The notes below the pieces were generated by a model, which was given only the letters and a program-made list of their open reading frames with translations, was not told where the DNA came from and made no database searches. The translations under genes were made by a program, and so were the position numbers. This document shows positions 1 to 14,200 of a stretch of DNA of 64,000 nucleotides, in pieces. Each line of letters starts with the position of its first letter. The stretch's first letter is position 1. This DNA comes from Lepidonotus clava (taxonomy: Eukaryota; Annelida; Polychaeta; Phyllodocida; Polynoidae), in assembly GCA_936440205.1 (NCBI GenBank), contig OW387135.1:35938792-36002791 (forward strand). The letters run 5' to 3'.

Positions 1-2103
1 CATTTTTGAATTACCAGGGAGCTCCCATAAAGTCGTCTATAAACAAGGGGTTAACAAAGCCACGGCGCCATCCCCTGTATTTGTAGCCGTAAACATCGCT
101 GCCATTTGACAAAAACAGTGGAGAGCGTTTTGCATCATGGTTTGAGGACATTCTAAATTTAGGATCATTATCCAACAAGAATTAACTGGTGACAACAGAA
201 CAAAGAAAGATCTCTTAATTCAGATAATACATCCAAGCAAGCAGATCAATGTAGCATCGATCTCTATCAATGTCAACTAATCACCTAGAAGTATGTCGGC
301 CCCTCGTATATTATTTTTAAATGATAATCTTAATGATTTTATTATTAAAACAGATTCTATTAATATCGGTTAAAGAATAATGTATAACATGATAAAACCT
401 CAGTTTTCAGCCAAAGGGATCCGTCTGACACAAGTAATAACAAACTATAAGAGGCCAGTGAATGGGCGATCTGCTGGTATCGTTAAAGTTCTTTGTCTAC
501 TTGGTGATTGTGGACGGAAATAGTCAGATTTTTTTCCAACTCTCTGCTAATTCCTCTACTTACTCCAGCACCCATCCCTTCAGTACTCAGCCTGGCGGTG
601 GGCTAGAGGGGCTAACTCATGACCTTTCACTGAGCAGCTCAGACGTGTGTGAGCAGCTCAATCCATTCACCACTGGTGAAAATGCCCATTTCTGATTGCC
701 TGATTTTTTTTATGCCTGACATTTGTGAGTGCCAATCTTGGACGAGCCCACGTGACAATCTATCCATCCCCTCTCTCTTGAATTATTATCAATAAGAATA
801 TTTAAATTGCATAAACTGGGTTTGGTACTTGATATCTAGGTTAGTCGTTGGCTTTGTGAATCATAACCGATTATGATTCATTCTGATAACTCTAATTACA
901 ATACTTTTGTTGAACATGAGCACAAAAAGTAAACAATGTTTATGCCCACCTCTGAACAGCTGAAAGGGTTATGGTGTCATATTCTGGTAGACTACAAAAG
1001 CTTTGGGTTGAGTCAGTGTCCAAAAACTGAAAAACTGTCATTAACCTGGCATGATGGAAAGGAGAAGGCTTTCCATTTCACGAGGTCTATTGGACACGTT
1101 AGCTTACACTGATAGGCTTTCACAAACTAGATCATCGCTATTGTAAGCAGTTCTGGGCATTGACTATGGGGCCTTCTCTCGGAATAACGTTTGCACATTA
1201 GGCTTATTCCAAAATGGATTTGAATTAAATAATTTTATCCTTAAATCTAACCCACCCCTATCTGTACATAATGTATGGTGGACTATCGATTTATAAGCCT
1301 CAGTTTCTTTCACATGAAACAGATCGGACCATTAGACGCGATCAACAACCTTCTGAAAATTCCGATTCCCAAAACTATGACCGGAAAGGTCTCGGGGCAT
1401 CCGAAAACTTCTTTTCTTTCCATATCAGATAAGCCAACATTTCAAGTAAAAACGGCGTTTGTTTACACTGTGTTTGTCTGTTTATGTCCAGATCCCCTGG
1501 TAAATCAAGAAACGATTCCTTGGCTTCTGAGAATCGCAAAGCATGGTTAACTTTCTTTTGGCAGCTTTCCAATAAACAGATAAAAAGAAATACTCTTACT
1601 GAAGAAACATGTTGCGCCTTTCCGGCTTTCCCAGTGAAACTTGGCATACTTAAAGGAACAAGTGTGAGCGTTTTAAAGGGAAGGCCAAACATGCACATGG
1701 TGTCCATGGCAACGTGCCATTACAGTATGACCTTGTTGAATCAACCCAACCACCTCTGATTCAGGAATGAAGCAAAGCTCAATCGACCCAGGATGATAAA
1801 CAGCTCATAATATTGAGTGGTCCGTCACTATAACTCCCATTCCCTGGGTCGCTGACTCTCCAGGTTAGGTTAGGTTTAGGAGAGAAATAATTGCTGCTGA
1901 AAAGCTGGGCAATAAAGTGCCCTTTCATGTCGCCGATGTGCCGTGCATTGCGTGTGGGTGGGCAGGGCTGCCAATATCTCTTTCTCCGCTGGAGATTAAC
2001 ATGCTGGTAGCGTGCACCTACAGCCCCTACGTCAACAGTACGGCAAGCCGGCATGATTTATTGGCAGCCAATGACAGCTGGCCTAACATCCGCTCCCACT
2101 GAC
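1..2103. other. Region beyond the last found exon of the minus-strand gene
   Basis: Should contain, or lead to, the missing 3' exon of the synaptotagmin-like gene. I searched the minus strand for a C2B finish (strand, then HW and WH motifs) and found none. Two GAGCAGCTC words lie at 632 and 651. Otherwise nothing recognised. Confidence 0.5.
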
Positions 2104-2254
2104 CTGCATGCGTCCAGCTGCCTGATTGGGACAGCAAACCGCATTGGTTCGCCAAAAGTCATGTGACCCTCGGCACTGACGTCGTAAACCACGGCCGTTT
2201 TCTGGCAGGACGCTGGCCGACTCGACACCAGCAAGGTGGCCCGTACCGAGATAC
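2104..2254 (-). CDS. SYT15-like exon 8: middle of C2B
   Basis: 151 nt, acceptor TTTTCTTTTCAG, donor GTCAGT, phase 1 in and phase 2 out. It encodes ISVRATLLVSSRP, then CQKTAVVYD, then EPMRFAVPIRQLDAC. This follows the C2B pattern (VxVxLL, CKKT, then F-x-F-x-V), but it lacks the SDPYVK turn and the polybasic KKKT patch is reduced to a single QKT. The open phase 2 end shows that coding continues in at least one more exon that I could not find in 1-2103. Confidence 0.85.
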
Positions 2255-5200
2255 CTGAAAAGAAAAAGGCGGGAAAGGTTTAGAAGACCGTCCTTTATGC
2301 ATTTCACTTTTACAAAGTTTAAGTTTAGAAGGGTAAAACCTACCAATAGTAAGATAAGCCTAGTCAAGCCTATATATTTCAGTGACATGGTCCAGTGATT
2401 TAACCTTTTATCCAGTTAAATCTCATATCTCCCCCCCCCCCCTTATATATTAACCTGTTTATTGCATTCTGTCTTCATCATTATGCGCTTTGGTGTAGAC
2501 TTTCCATTGGATCTGATACAATTTTAAGGAATAAATATACTCACCTTCCCGTTTTCCCAGCCGCAATTTGTGTAAATTTCGGAGGCTACCGACAGTGAGA
2601 TGAACCTCCTCAGCAGCAGGTAAACAGGTCAAGGTCAACTGCAGCAGGCCAAGGTCAGCAAGTTCCTGGCAACCAAAAAAGGAGACATAAAAACCTTTAC
2701 CAATATTAGGTTTGTTTTCTTTGGGTGGCATTTGCAAACCACTTGAAAGGCGTGACAAGCAAAGGGCAGAATAATGTAGGACAGGAACTGCCAGAATTGG
2801 TCTTTCCAATGGGGTATTTCAGGACAACCAAAACAGCATTATGGTGGCAATTAGCACATCCATGCATCGTTTATATGAGTTAATTGAAAATGTTTTTATT
2901 TCATGTACATTGTATAGAAAGACCTGGCCTTACTTGGTCGGGCCTATTTGCTCTCCGTTGTAGCTGTGCCCACCGCACATCACTTGACGTCAAGTCGTCG
3001 TCTTGGAGATTAACAAACACATGACCTAAGGTATGACGTACACGTCGTTTGTCTATGTCGTAAACAGATATCCTTACAGTACGTTTCGACACCTCTTTCC
3101 GGCTGACCTGTTAATGCACACGAAAAACAGGTTAACAAACATCATGAATATTTGATTTTTCATTAACACCAACTGCATGGAATTTGGCTGCTTCACAATA
3201 TACTTCGCTAATACCACGCTGAACTCTAAGTCTAATCTGATGAAAACAGAAGCTCTAGAAGATTAATCATAGCCATTCATTGCTATGACGTCGATAAGTA
3301 CGTTTGATCCTAGAACCGACCTTTCAGGCCACTAAATTTATGTTGACATTAGGTCTCTGTCATTCATTGGTACTCACGTAAAAGGCAAAGGAGTCATTGA
3401 AGATAGGATCTAAGGTTCGCCTGTGAACTCGTCCTTGTTGTTTAGCCTTTTCATCCGGGAGAACACAGACTTTGACAAAGGGATCTCTGGGTGTGTTATA
3501 AGGCGCCCGACCTATGGTGAGAAAAGGGAAAATCTTCTTTGATGCATTTTGTTGTGGAATCTTTCATACCTCTGAACCTCATTTCAATTCACATGAATAA
3601 AGAGAAAGGCAATATAGGTATTATTGCCTACGGTCCGATTATTAAATGCTCGGGTAGTTTGTAATGCAAGTCCTTTATAAACAATGTACACATGAACCTC
3701 TACTTTAATTTCCGTTTATTCATAAATGAGTAAAAGCTTATTCATAACACGTCATTGTACACTTGCAATATGGATTTTCGGACTGTTGCATAAGAAACCT
3801 CTTGATAACAGATGGCTTTAACAAGGCAGTATTGGTAAGTGGCAGTCAATAGTTGACAACTTTTTATGTGGGTTAGCCACTGAAAAAAGTTAGCTTTTTT
3901 AAACAAAAACTTATTGGACTTAATGCTGTGATGTGGGCCTCCGCATTCCAGCGGAACTAACGATATCCTCTTCAATTAACCTTTTATCGGCATGCTGGAA
4001 ATGTTCATCCTTTGACATTTCCCCACTAATAGGTCAAGATTAAACTAAAGCAGTTAAAGATACCCCTCGTTTGTTGATAAAATTAAAGTCCCTTTGCTGG
4101 GTGTAGGTATCAATCAAAGCCGTTTGTTTTGGTAAAAGTAAATTGCCTGTATTTGTGCAAATATGAAACAAGCATTCATGTTTTTGGCTGGCCTCTTGTG
4201 TCTGTCTTGTTTTCTGCATTTCTCTGAATTTCATTTCACAAAGGAAAATATTGGTACAGCAATTGCTGCAGTTGCCTTAAAACCTTCAATGGACCTACTT
4301 GTTTATGGCTTAATATGCAAACAATCTAAATGGAGTCGTCTCAAATACGCGATGTGCATGCATCTATGGCATATCGGAAATTCTGTCTTATAGCACGCCT
4401 CACCCATTCAAATTTTGGTTCCACCTCTGGACCTATATATTATGTAATAAATTGTAGGCCCAGATGTACCTGTTCTTATTACATTCAGTATGATACAAGT
4501 ACTCAAATTAGTTGCTATTAAATATCCTTAAGTTCCACAATTTTAATGATTATGAAACTATAAAACCTGACAAAAACGCCTTTTCAACAATATTGACAGA
4601 ATTGGAACACTCACTCTGATTTGGTGGAAAAAAACACTTTGAACCACAACTTAACCCACAAAAGTCCCTGCAGAATTGTTTCCCATGGAGAATTATGATT
4701 GCATCTCCCCTGGATTAACGTTTTTAATTCCTATTGGAAAAGGCTAAGTGGGGATTACGTTCATATCTTTTTCCATTCATGCAACTGACCTTAATTTGAA
4801 CAAAAGTGATCGATTTGGAAATATTAAAATATCCCCGATGAACAGTTCCACCTAGATCCCTAGCCTGCTGGTCTCTAGCATTTATTTCAACTTAACCTTA
4901 ACAGAAGACAATAACTCTTATCAAGATAAGAACTGTACCTTTAAGGTGCGTTGCTTTGATGACGTTGACGGTTAGTTTCTCGGAGTTGGGGTCGTAGATG
5001 ATGCTGTAGGCCACCGCAGACGGTGCCGGGAACTCCTGTCGCCCTTCATCTCCATACTCCTCCATCTCAAAGGCATTACTAGAAAAACCGAGAGATAGGA
5101 TGATATAATAGACATATTTCACACTTTCAACGGGTGACATTTTATTATGGACTGCGTATCTGCGGATAAAGTAATACGAGTATATTTTTATGGTCGATCG

Positions 5201-8200
5201 AAAAGGGAAAGTTTTTATATCCATTTCCCTGTCGAGGTTAGAGACAAAACATTGCAGTGAACAATATAATCCTTATATTTGAACTCTCCTTCATTCAGGG
5301 GTCTATTTAGGCCCTATACCCTTGAATAAGTAAGTGAAAGTATAAACACGTATACGCACTACCATTATCTAAACTTGACAAATTGCTTGTACTGTTTTCT
5401 CTTTGGAAGTGATATCAAGCATAATCAAACTATACATTTCATAGCAGTGCCATTCATTCAATAGTATATCTAGCGCTTTTGCAGCAATGTACCAAGGGAA
5501 AATGCCCTATTAACGCAATTTACCACTGCCTTAAAGAGACGTATCAGAGGATATTGGTGGCGGCCACAGGAAGGATGGCGTTACTGAGGGTGGCCGGCTA
5601 CACCAATTCCCCTGCCCCGACACCACTAAGCCGTGTAGCTATAAAAGGGGCCTCCCTGATCGGCCAACCGCCCGGGAGCCTTCATCCTATTACCGTATTA
5701 CATGGCGAGGCGTGGGGGACCCATTCCGGGCCTATGTATAGGCATGTGAAAGCACTGTCCGGCAAACCAACCTAATTCCTATGGAAACTAAGTGAAGGGT
5801 TGGCAATTATGAAAATTACCTCATGAGCGTCGTTTATGTCGATCAATTATTGTATATATATTATTCTTGTTTTGGCAATTCGTCAGGGACGGATATGGAA
5901 ACCGTTTGCATTAATGCATTGATTATGGCAGGAATAGCTGTTGCTAGCAGGACCTGTACATTGGTGCCATATTCGATAACCAAGCCTGGGTGTAACTATT
6001 TATTCTTACTTCAGATTACATAGCACCACGTCACCGAGTTGAGTGATGAGACAACAGACAACATCTGTGGCTTTTTGCAGGTTCGGAGGGATTGCAATGA
6101 CAGGGCTGAGCTGGGGCATGTATAGCATATCAGGGTAAGCAAACAGAACGCCATTAAGAGGCGCCCTCCATCCACTGAACGGAATCCGGTATGGAACCTA
6201 TCTATATGCTTGCTAATTGAATCTATGCAATGTTATGAAGTGCATTCCCAGCGTATTACATCAACTGTTGTCCTCGCATATGGGCGCCTGTAAATGGGCA
6301 CATGTTCAGTTCCAGGCAGATCTGGGGCAGCAAAATATACTCATTCATTTAGATGGGTATAAAGTATGGACTAGCTAATCCAATCAACATCAGTCATACA
6401 ATTCCCCTAAAGAGTCGGGAGGAACAGGCCTGCTTCATCCGTTATTCAGTAGGTTGTCAAGGAATGAAAATTGAGTGCCTAAATTAGTACTGTTAATAGC
6501 TATTGTAACACGCCCATTAGCCCAAATATGTTGACTGACACATTCATTCTCTGAAAGGTGAATGTATAGATTCTTTGCAACGACATACACATTTTTCTGC
6601 TCCTTTAAGTTTTTAAATGATCGTAGTATATTGCGATACGTCATGGGGCGACTCACTCATGCTATCGAAACGAGGGGGAGTGGCTATACGCGCGATAGTC
6701 GCGCACGCGGACGTAGCGTATATATAATTTCTTATACACGCGGACACAAAGTCCGCGCATACATATCTGATTACATACGCGGACATAAGATAAGGTGGAG
6801 TTTATTGTATTTTAAAAATCCTATATGTGCAGAAACTAGAAAATTCATAGAAATAATATAAGAAAAAGGGGGTTCGGGGGCTTTGCCCCCGATTTACAAT
6901 TGATATTATGATGTACGTCCGCGTACATTACTATACTTGTATACGCGGCCACGACGTCCACGTATGTTAGCAGATCTATTTGCGCGGACTTCACGCCCGC
7001 GTATATAAGCAATCCTGTAGGCGCGGGCATCTGGTGCTACGTCCGCGCGTATAACTCCAGCCGAAACGAGGAGGGTTGGAATAGTTGAAGGTTATAAGCA
7101 GACGCCGATAGCAACCTGCATGCTATATAATACATCCTCTCAAGCAATAAAGTCAATGGAAGTTAATGGCACCATAAAGATGCTCAGGGAGATAAACACT
7201 GACTAGTTCTGAAAGTCGATACTCTGTTCACCCCGTCTACACTTCTGAGGGAATCACCGTGATCAGTTATCCAAACAGAGAAACGCCGAGAAACAAGATA
7301 GGTATAAAAATGAACTGGCACAAAATGGAGGCTGCAGATAAGGGTTAGGCCATCTTATGTTCCGCTAGTCTGGTCATAGACGGCCTCTGTCTGAACGCCT
7401 AAGGGTAGGACATTCATGATGCTAGCCAGCTTGTGCTAGGGGCATTGACCTTATGGATCGAGGCCCTGTCTTGACAGGCTACTGTGAAGACCTTCCAGAT
7501 TTAGAGCACCAGTACATGCATACATAGAGGTTATAGTACAATGGCAAAGACAATATAAAACTTCTACAGCTAGTAATTATCTTGTAATGCAAATTTTGCA
7601 CATCAAAAGAGGACTTGTTTAGAGTTATTCATTTATTTTATATCTAAAGTTCGTTTTCTGAAACTTAGACATTTTAGATTTGCCAGAAACTAATAGAAAA
7701 AACATGATGATGAAAAATATCTTTCAAACGGTAATCAAAGTCGACTTCTCCGACCCTTTACACACATAAATGCTCCTGCAGCCTGCAGCGGCCCGACAGA
7801 ACCCCGTTCGTGGGACTTTCTGATGTTAGCATGGCTTGTAGGCATGGACCACGGTCATCGTGCACAGAGAACCGTTGACCGACGTGCCACACACCATCTA
7901 CTCACATGTCTTACGCCAGCTTATATTTGATTGATGACCAAAAGGGCAAAGCCATGAAGCCACTGAGAGAGAAGATCTAAGCTGTTGGAGGGTGGGGGCA
8001 ATTCAAGGGAAAGGCGGGATTGGAGGGACAAACCAAAGGGTGTACTTCTGACATGGTCAGGGGGTGCTGATTTATTAGTTAAAAATAAGATAGAGATTTA
8101 TAAATGTAAGGGTGTTTGTTCTAGTGGTAGAGGCATTTTGATAGTATACTATCAAAAAATGCCTTTACCACTTGTATACAAACATGAAATAGTTTATAGG

Positions 8201-11200
8201 AGCATGGAATTGAAAAAGGAGTAAATGATTGGATTTTTATATGAGTGTGGAGGTTTAGGTAAAATATTAGCAGTACAGGTTACGTTGATTTTAAATCATA
8301 TAAATAAACAGAATTATACACGAATGTTTTCCGTTTGGATACATACGTTAGGAATAGATACAGGAAGCAGGGGAAAAGTCCATTATATTCAATACGAGGT
8401 AATAATAGTATTACAATCGGTCGTGCTGGAATTGTTCTAAGGTATAAAGGCAGGGGGTTGCTATGAGCTAGTTCAGTGAATAATCCATTTCGTAATTGAA
8501 TTTTGTAATTTTGTAATTCAGTTCCTCCATTGATTGCTATGACTGTGTTGACTCTATTTTTCATCTAGAGGAAGAGTAAAGGTACTTGTCGAAAACAGCA
8601 ATTCAGAATAAATCAGATGATGCCTTATTGCTGCACGGTGGTACACGAGTATTGGTATTCAAGCCCATTCGAGGCAGTTGCAGATTGGGCAACCAAACAT
8701 TGTAAATGACCTTTCACATAGGAAATGGATGGCAGGGAATAAAGTACAAAGTGAGGTACTAGTAAACGTTGGAGACAATGTAAGGGAAGAGGATTGCAAC
8801 AATGGGACACCATGAGGAATGGGAATGTGATCATAAAAAGGAACTATAAAGACTTTGGCATGGATGGGCAACAAAGAAGGGCCCGTAGAGCACTAGTGGG
8901 CTGCGGTATGGGTCTGGGGATGTTGATAGACGCACAGACAGAGGCACCATCAAAGATCTATATCAACCACACGTTAGGGCGAGGGGAAGAGGCGGCCGGG
9001 CCGGAGTCGGCTGGGGTTGGAGGGACAGTGGGTGAGGTGGAAGAATAGACGCTGGGCCAGCCAGCCAGTGCGGTTGAATAACTCGTGGCCATTTTATGGA
9101 TTTGTGTTGAGCTGGATCTTGAGATGAATCGCTTATGGATTTGCGCCCATGCAGGTTCAACAACATAGGAGATTAAATGATTTGCATCAATGTATTGATC
9201 TCAATAGAGATATCAAACACCCTACACTTTGTTACAGAATATGACCTTGCAATGTTGATGTGGCAGGAGCATGCGTGGGTAAAAGACGAAATGGTGATTG
9301 TGATCCCAGATGATATGTCATAGGGGCCTATATATTGTAAACAAAAGTGATAGATATATCTGGCTTGGGCCTAAACAAAGGTAAAATGATCACATGTCAT
9401 AACCCTCATTCTCATCCTTCATCCTTCATCACTCCAACATATTTCCCTTCTGTTATAAAAATCTACTACTACTACACTCTTCACACATACCCACATAATA
9501 TCCGTCTATATCTTTACATATTTTCCTTCTAGTTCCATTTTAGATTTAAGGTTTTCCACGCATTGTTGTTAGTCTAAGATGATACATATTGTACTCCAAG
9601 ATACTCACACAATGTACTGCAGTATTCTTCCTTCTTTAGATTTTATGAATTTAAACTTTAAAATTTCCTGATTGTGAAAAGTGTACTAGTGAGACTGGCA
9701 ACTACTGGAAGATCGGCTAATTCACCCAAGCCGAAGTGTTGTATGAGCTTAAAGGAAATAAATAAAAAAAATATATATATATATATACTAGCAAACATCG
9801 CGCACATACCAACACACAAATGCATGCACATTTCCTTTACCGCAATGCCATACGGAAAAGGTATACAACAAAAACTTACTTGTAAGCTTCTGACTGTTGG
9901 TTAACTCCCACCAGGTGGTGCTGATTGAAGAGGGTTTGTGCACTTCCGGTGTAAGACGTCGAGTCGTCCGGAGACGACTCGGGTTGGACCGGCTCCACTG
10001 ACGTCATTTCCGTTTCTATGGAGATCATGTCCATGGTGATGGAACGCATCAGATTGGTCTTACTCCGCCTCATGGAGTCAGGGGTGTTCGATCTGCGGCA
10101 AGAAAACAAGCATGATTAGTGGTTATCTGGGCCATCGGGTTGCAGCCCGCAGTGTGATAGGGTGGGGGGAAGGCCAGGCCAGCAACACATAGAACCTAAG
10201 CTCCCAATTGGCCCCTGAGACCCCACTGATAACAGTCTGATTGATAAAGGTCCGTCAGGCGATCTGTCTTTCGGAGCGCTATATCAATATGTCTTTTGCC
10301 GCTTTGTAAACATGTTTATGGTCTCAAAAGCAAGACCATTGGCTTTTTGTGTGATTGTACAAATATCCATCCTATTTCGATCACGTTGTTTTGTCCTATG
10401 AATGCCAATTGCATTATGCACAGTACATGCCAATTCATATATTCAGGATGAAATTAAATGTTCAAAGTCACACCTATAGTCCTATAGGCATATGAATTCT
10501 GATATGAATTTCGTCCTCAGCAGGGTCTACATTCCCCGTGAATTTGGACGTATTATATGGCAGTGCCCAGCTGATTTCCTGGGTCTATAGAATTCTCTTT
10601 TCTAATATCCTGACAGCAGCTTGGACAGCGGCGTCATGTGGGTGCCGACTGGACATGAATAGATTGGTCAGAAAAAATATACCTATATTGCTAGAGACCA
10701 TGCAGACTCCCAATAGGAAAAGGCTATATTCCGATCTAGGTTGCTTGAAACAGGTTGCATAGTCAAAATGTTAGAAATGTATTTTTCAGTTAGTTATGCC
10801 CAAAGGCTTATAAGCCTATAACTAGTATAAGGGCCTACAGTACTATTGTTGAGGCTTTCAAATTTATAAGTTCCTGCCTGTTCCTATGGAGGTATCACGT
10901 TTCAAAATAGGCCTAATCATATTCATGAATCATATATTCAAGGGACGACACACGACTTAGGCCTAGATCTACTATTAATTAGGTCTCTGAATCCTCATTC
11001 CCAAACTAGCTAAGACAAAGCATTGTCATTCTTCAGAAACACCTGGATGACGTATTGAATTCATAGGGCTCCCGCCTGCTGGGTGATTAGATTTCTTTGT
11101 GCGATTTCCTTGAAAATGAAGTCATTTCGTGATAAGATGGATGGACGGTAACTCTTGTAACGTCTCCAATGGGCTCGGCCCAGCCTTGCCCAGGACGGCG

Positions 11201-14200
11201 GAACAAAATCGCCCCATTTCCCATAAAGCACCGCGACCTATTTGAGTAATCCCCTTGCAAACCGCGCTGCCTGTCGGGAAACCACGCCCCGATTTGTCCC
11301 CACCGGAAGTAGAGGGCGCTTCACCTCGCCGCTCGCCGAAAGCGAGGTCGCCCGGACACGCCGCCATATTGGATGAAGGTGATTCCAGATTAACCTCAGC
11401 CCCCACCCCCTGCCGGCCACTAAGGAAATCAGCGGCGCCGTTGTTGTTGCCGCGACCGGAGTGCCCTCTTGCGACGAGCGTTGAGGGATGGGGGGCAGCG
11501 AGGCTGAACTCTTACGTCGGTGGGAGCTATGGCAACCGATTGAATCACCAACAACGTCGGCGCAGATGATTACCGCCGAGTAATGCCGATGAAATCAGGC
11601 GAGGTGGCGCTAGATAATGCGATAAGGGCCATTGGTTGGACTGACGAAAGCGTGAATTACCAGTGGCCGGCCTGTACGGGGGGCCTATAGGCTGGGGGTG
11701 GGGACACGCACAAGGGGCCGATTAGAGAGGGCCATTTGTCAGGGGGTCCTCTTCAAGTGAGTCGACTTCAAAGTGAAGCGTCTTAAAGTGGATTGAACAA
11801 AGTGGTGAATAAAAAATAACTTGTAGGTTTAGAGAGAAGGTGGAGACCTTAGGTAATTGCAAACTTTGTTTTGCGTGTTCACGGCGTTTGGGAAAGACCC
11901 GAGGGGAAGGGGAACAATGTGCCTTGGGTGTCTTATTGTACTTACTTACTTTAGTGAAGTTAATCAACATACAAGAACTACTATCCGTTTGTTCAGTCTT
12001 TATAAACGTCCTGGTGAAAGTAGAATTCAAAAGGAAATTTGGAATGAGGCCATGGCGAACTTCGACCAGCTGAGCCATATTTAGGTAAAATGTGATACTC
12101 TTTGTTATTTGCGTCCATATCCTTATCCGTTATGTAGATCTATTGTGATCGGGGGCAAAGATGTGAAACCTCTTACATGGCATGCGTGACATTGTTTGTT
12201 TGTTTGTTGGTTGGTTGGTTGGTTTGAACCACCAAGCTCAGAGGTTCTGGAGCACTGGGTTATTTCACATGCGACATGTTAGTAGTTTATAGAAATGGGA
12301 ATTTGTAGATGGTCGCGTCGAATGCATATGATCTACTGTAGGCCTATGTGCGACAATTTATTATTATATCGGTAGTACACAGAAATGGAAATTTGATTCT
12401 TGTTGCGTGAACAATGGCGGGCCATACACACGACGTTACCTTAATGGGCTTTACTATCTACAATTTAGAATGGTATGAGAAGTATATAGAAATGGAAACA
12501 ACTGCATAGGCCTAAGTCAAGCTATGCCCACGACATTGCTTATATTGTGTGAATAATATTGACAATTTCATTTGAAAAGCACTATAAGGCCTACTTTTAC
12601 GCGACATCACGTAAATCTCGCAATATGACTAGGATATCACTTTTTCTTATTATTGCAACTGTAGCACCGCAAGGCTACAGTGCAACCCGGCTCCGTAGCG
12701 TGAGTAGTTTATGGAAACAGGGGTTTAGCTCATATCGCCTTGGCCCGTATAATATAGTGAATGTTTGCAGGGCGAAACACAATAACGCAGGTGTATTCTT
12801 CATGTATCTAAGCTTTAATAATATTATATCTTAAATGACATTACCCTTCCCAAATCCATCCATAGTTACGATACTTAGTTGACGATCTGAACGGCGCATT
12901 CAGATTAGGACCCTGAGTAGCGACAGTAACCAACCTTTGTTCCCAGATATGTACTCTTAAAACATTAATCTCGGGAAAAGTTCATCTAATTTCAATCATT
13001 AGGACTATGCATGTTAACAACAAAGATATAATATGGACTAAAGGCCTATTTACCAAGGAAGACCGTCTCATATGAAAAGTGAAAGGTATTCGGCCATCCA
13101 AAATCGGAAAATAAAAGCTGGTTGATGCAGCATATAGTGTATACATATGGGCGTCTTTTATAAGTTGGCCCTAATACACGGTTTATCATATATTAATAGG
13201 GTAGGCGGACAGGCAAATTTGGGGGACAAACGTAGATAAATGTGGGATCTAGGGAATGGGTGTGTTTTATAAGTGCCTCTCATACACTCTCTATTCTAAG
13301 TGATGCACCAACCTGCCATCATTGACACCTACCTTTAGGCATCTGCAAAAAGGAATGGTATCATAAACTAACCGACAAACACAGAATGATTTCCCCGTGA
13401 GGCCCATATATGTAGCTCGGTAGGTTAGCCCATTGGGTATAGTAAATATATACGTGATCGTGTAAACGGTAGCCTTTCACGACCGATCTGCTCAGGTGAC
13501 CGGACGAGCTGCTCCTGCTGATCTCCCAATCGCCCCACTTGTCGGAAGACGTTGGCCTTTAATCCATATCACAAAGGGAGGGGGGTTTACTGATGGATTA
13601 TCTGGCTGAGAGCGGCGGACAGTGGCCTGTCAGGGGATACACAGTCCAGGGCCAATGACCTGCCCTTTGCACACAACCCCCTCCCCCCATGGCACCCTCC
13701 CACCCACTACGTATATATACAGATCTTATCCTTCTGTTATGGCATGTGGTAGTGCGGACTTGTGACGGCAAGTTTCCTGTGTGGGCTAATCTCAGAAACA
13801 CATCGGTCAGTCCCTGGAATGCAACTTCCGAATCCAACTCAACACCCCGTCGTCAGTGTAATCGAGACGTTAGAGGACCAACATTATTTCCCTTTCAAGG
13901 CTTTCGAGTATGTCAATTACAATCAGTCAGATGCTTCAAAACAGCGTATGCAGTATAGATCTTCACCATTATGGGTGGGTAATAAGAATCTTCGACATGC
14001 GCCCTAAATTGCACCATTGTCCCTTGGCGGCCGATTGAGGACTTAAAATTTCATGGGGTACCACCTATAATAAAAATGATACAACCAGGCGTGTTCCCCG
14101 GCACAATCATATGCTATTTTATGTTCAAGTACATCAAAATGGAGTTGGGCGGAAGAGTATAGTAAATCCTCTTGTATTTCTCCTTCCCTCCGCCAAACCT

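Larger units (their letters stand above)
5079..9879 (-). other. Intron 3-4 of the SYT15-like gene
   Basis: 4801 bases. Holds the CGCGGAC foldback element at 6.67-7.07 kb, the palindrome at 8.11-8.18 kb and a (TA)n run at 9.77 kb. No other gene seen. Confidence 0.8.

Noticed and set aside
421-480. Possible C2B-ending HW motif on the minus strand.
   Set aside because: No acceptor in phase 2 and no preceding C2 strand; not accepted as the missing last exon.
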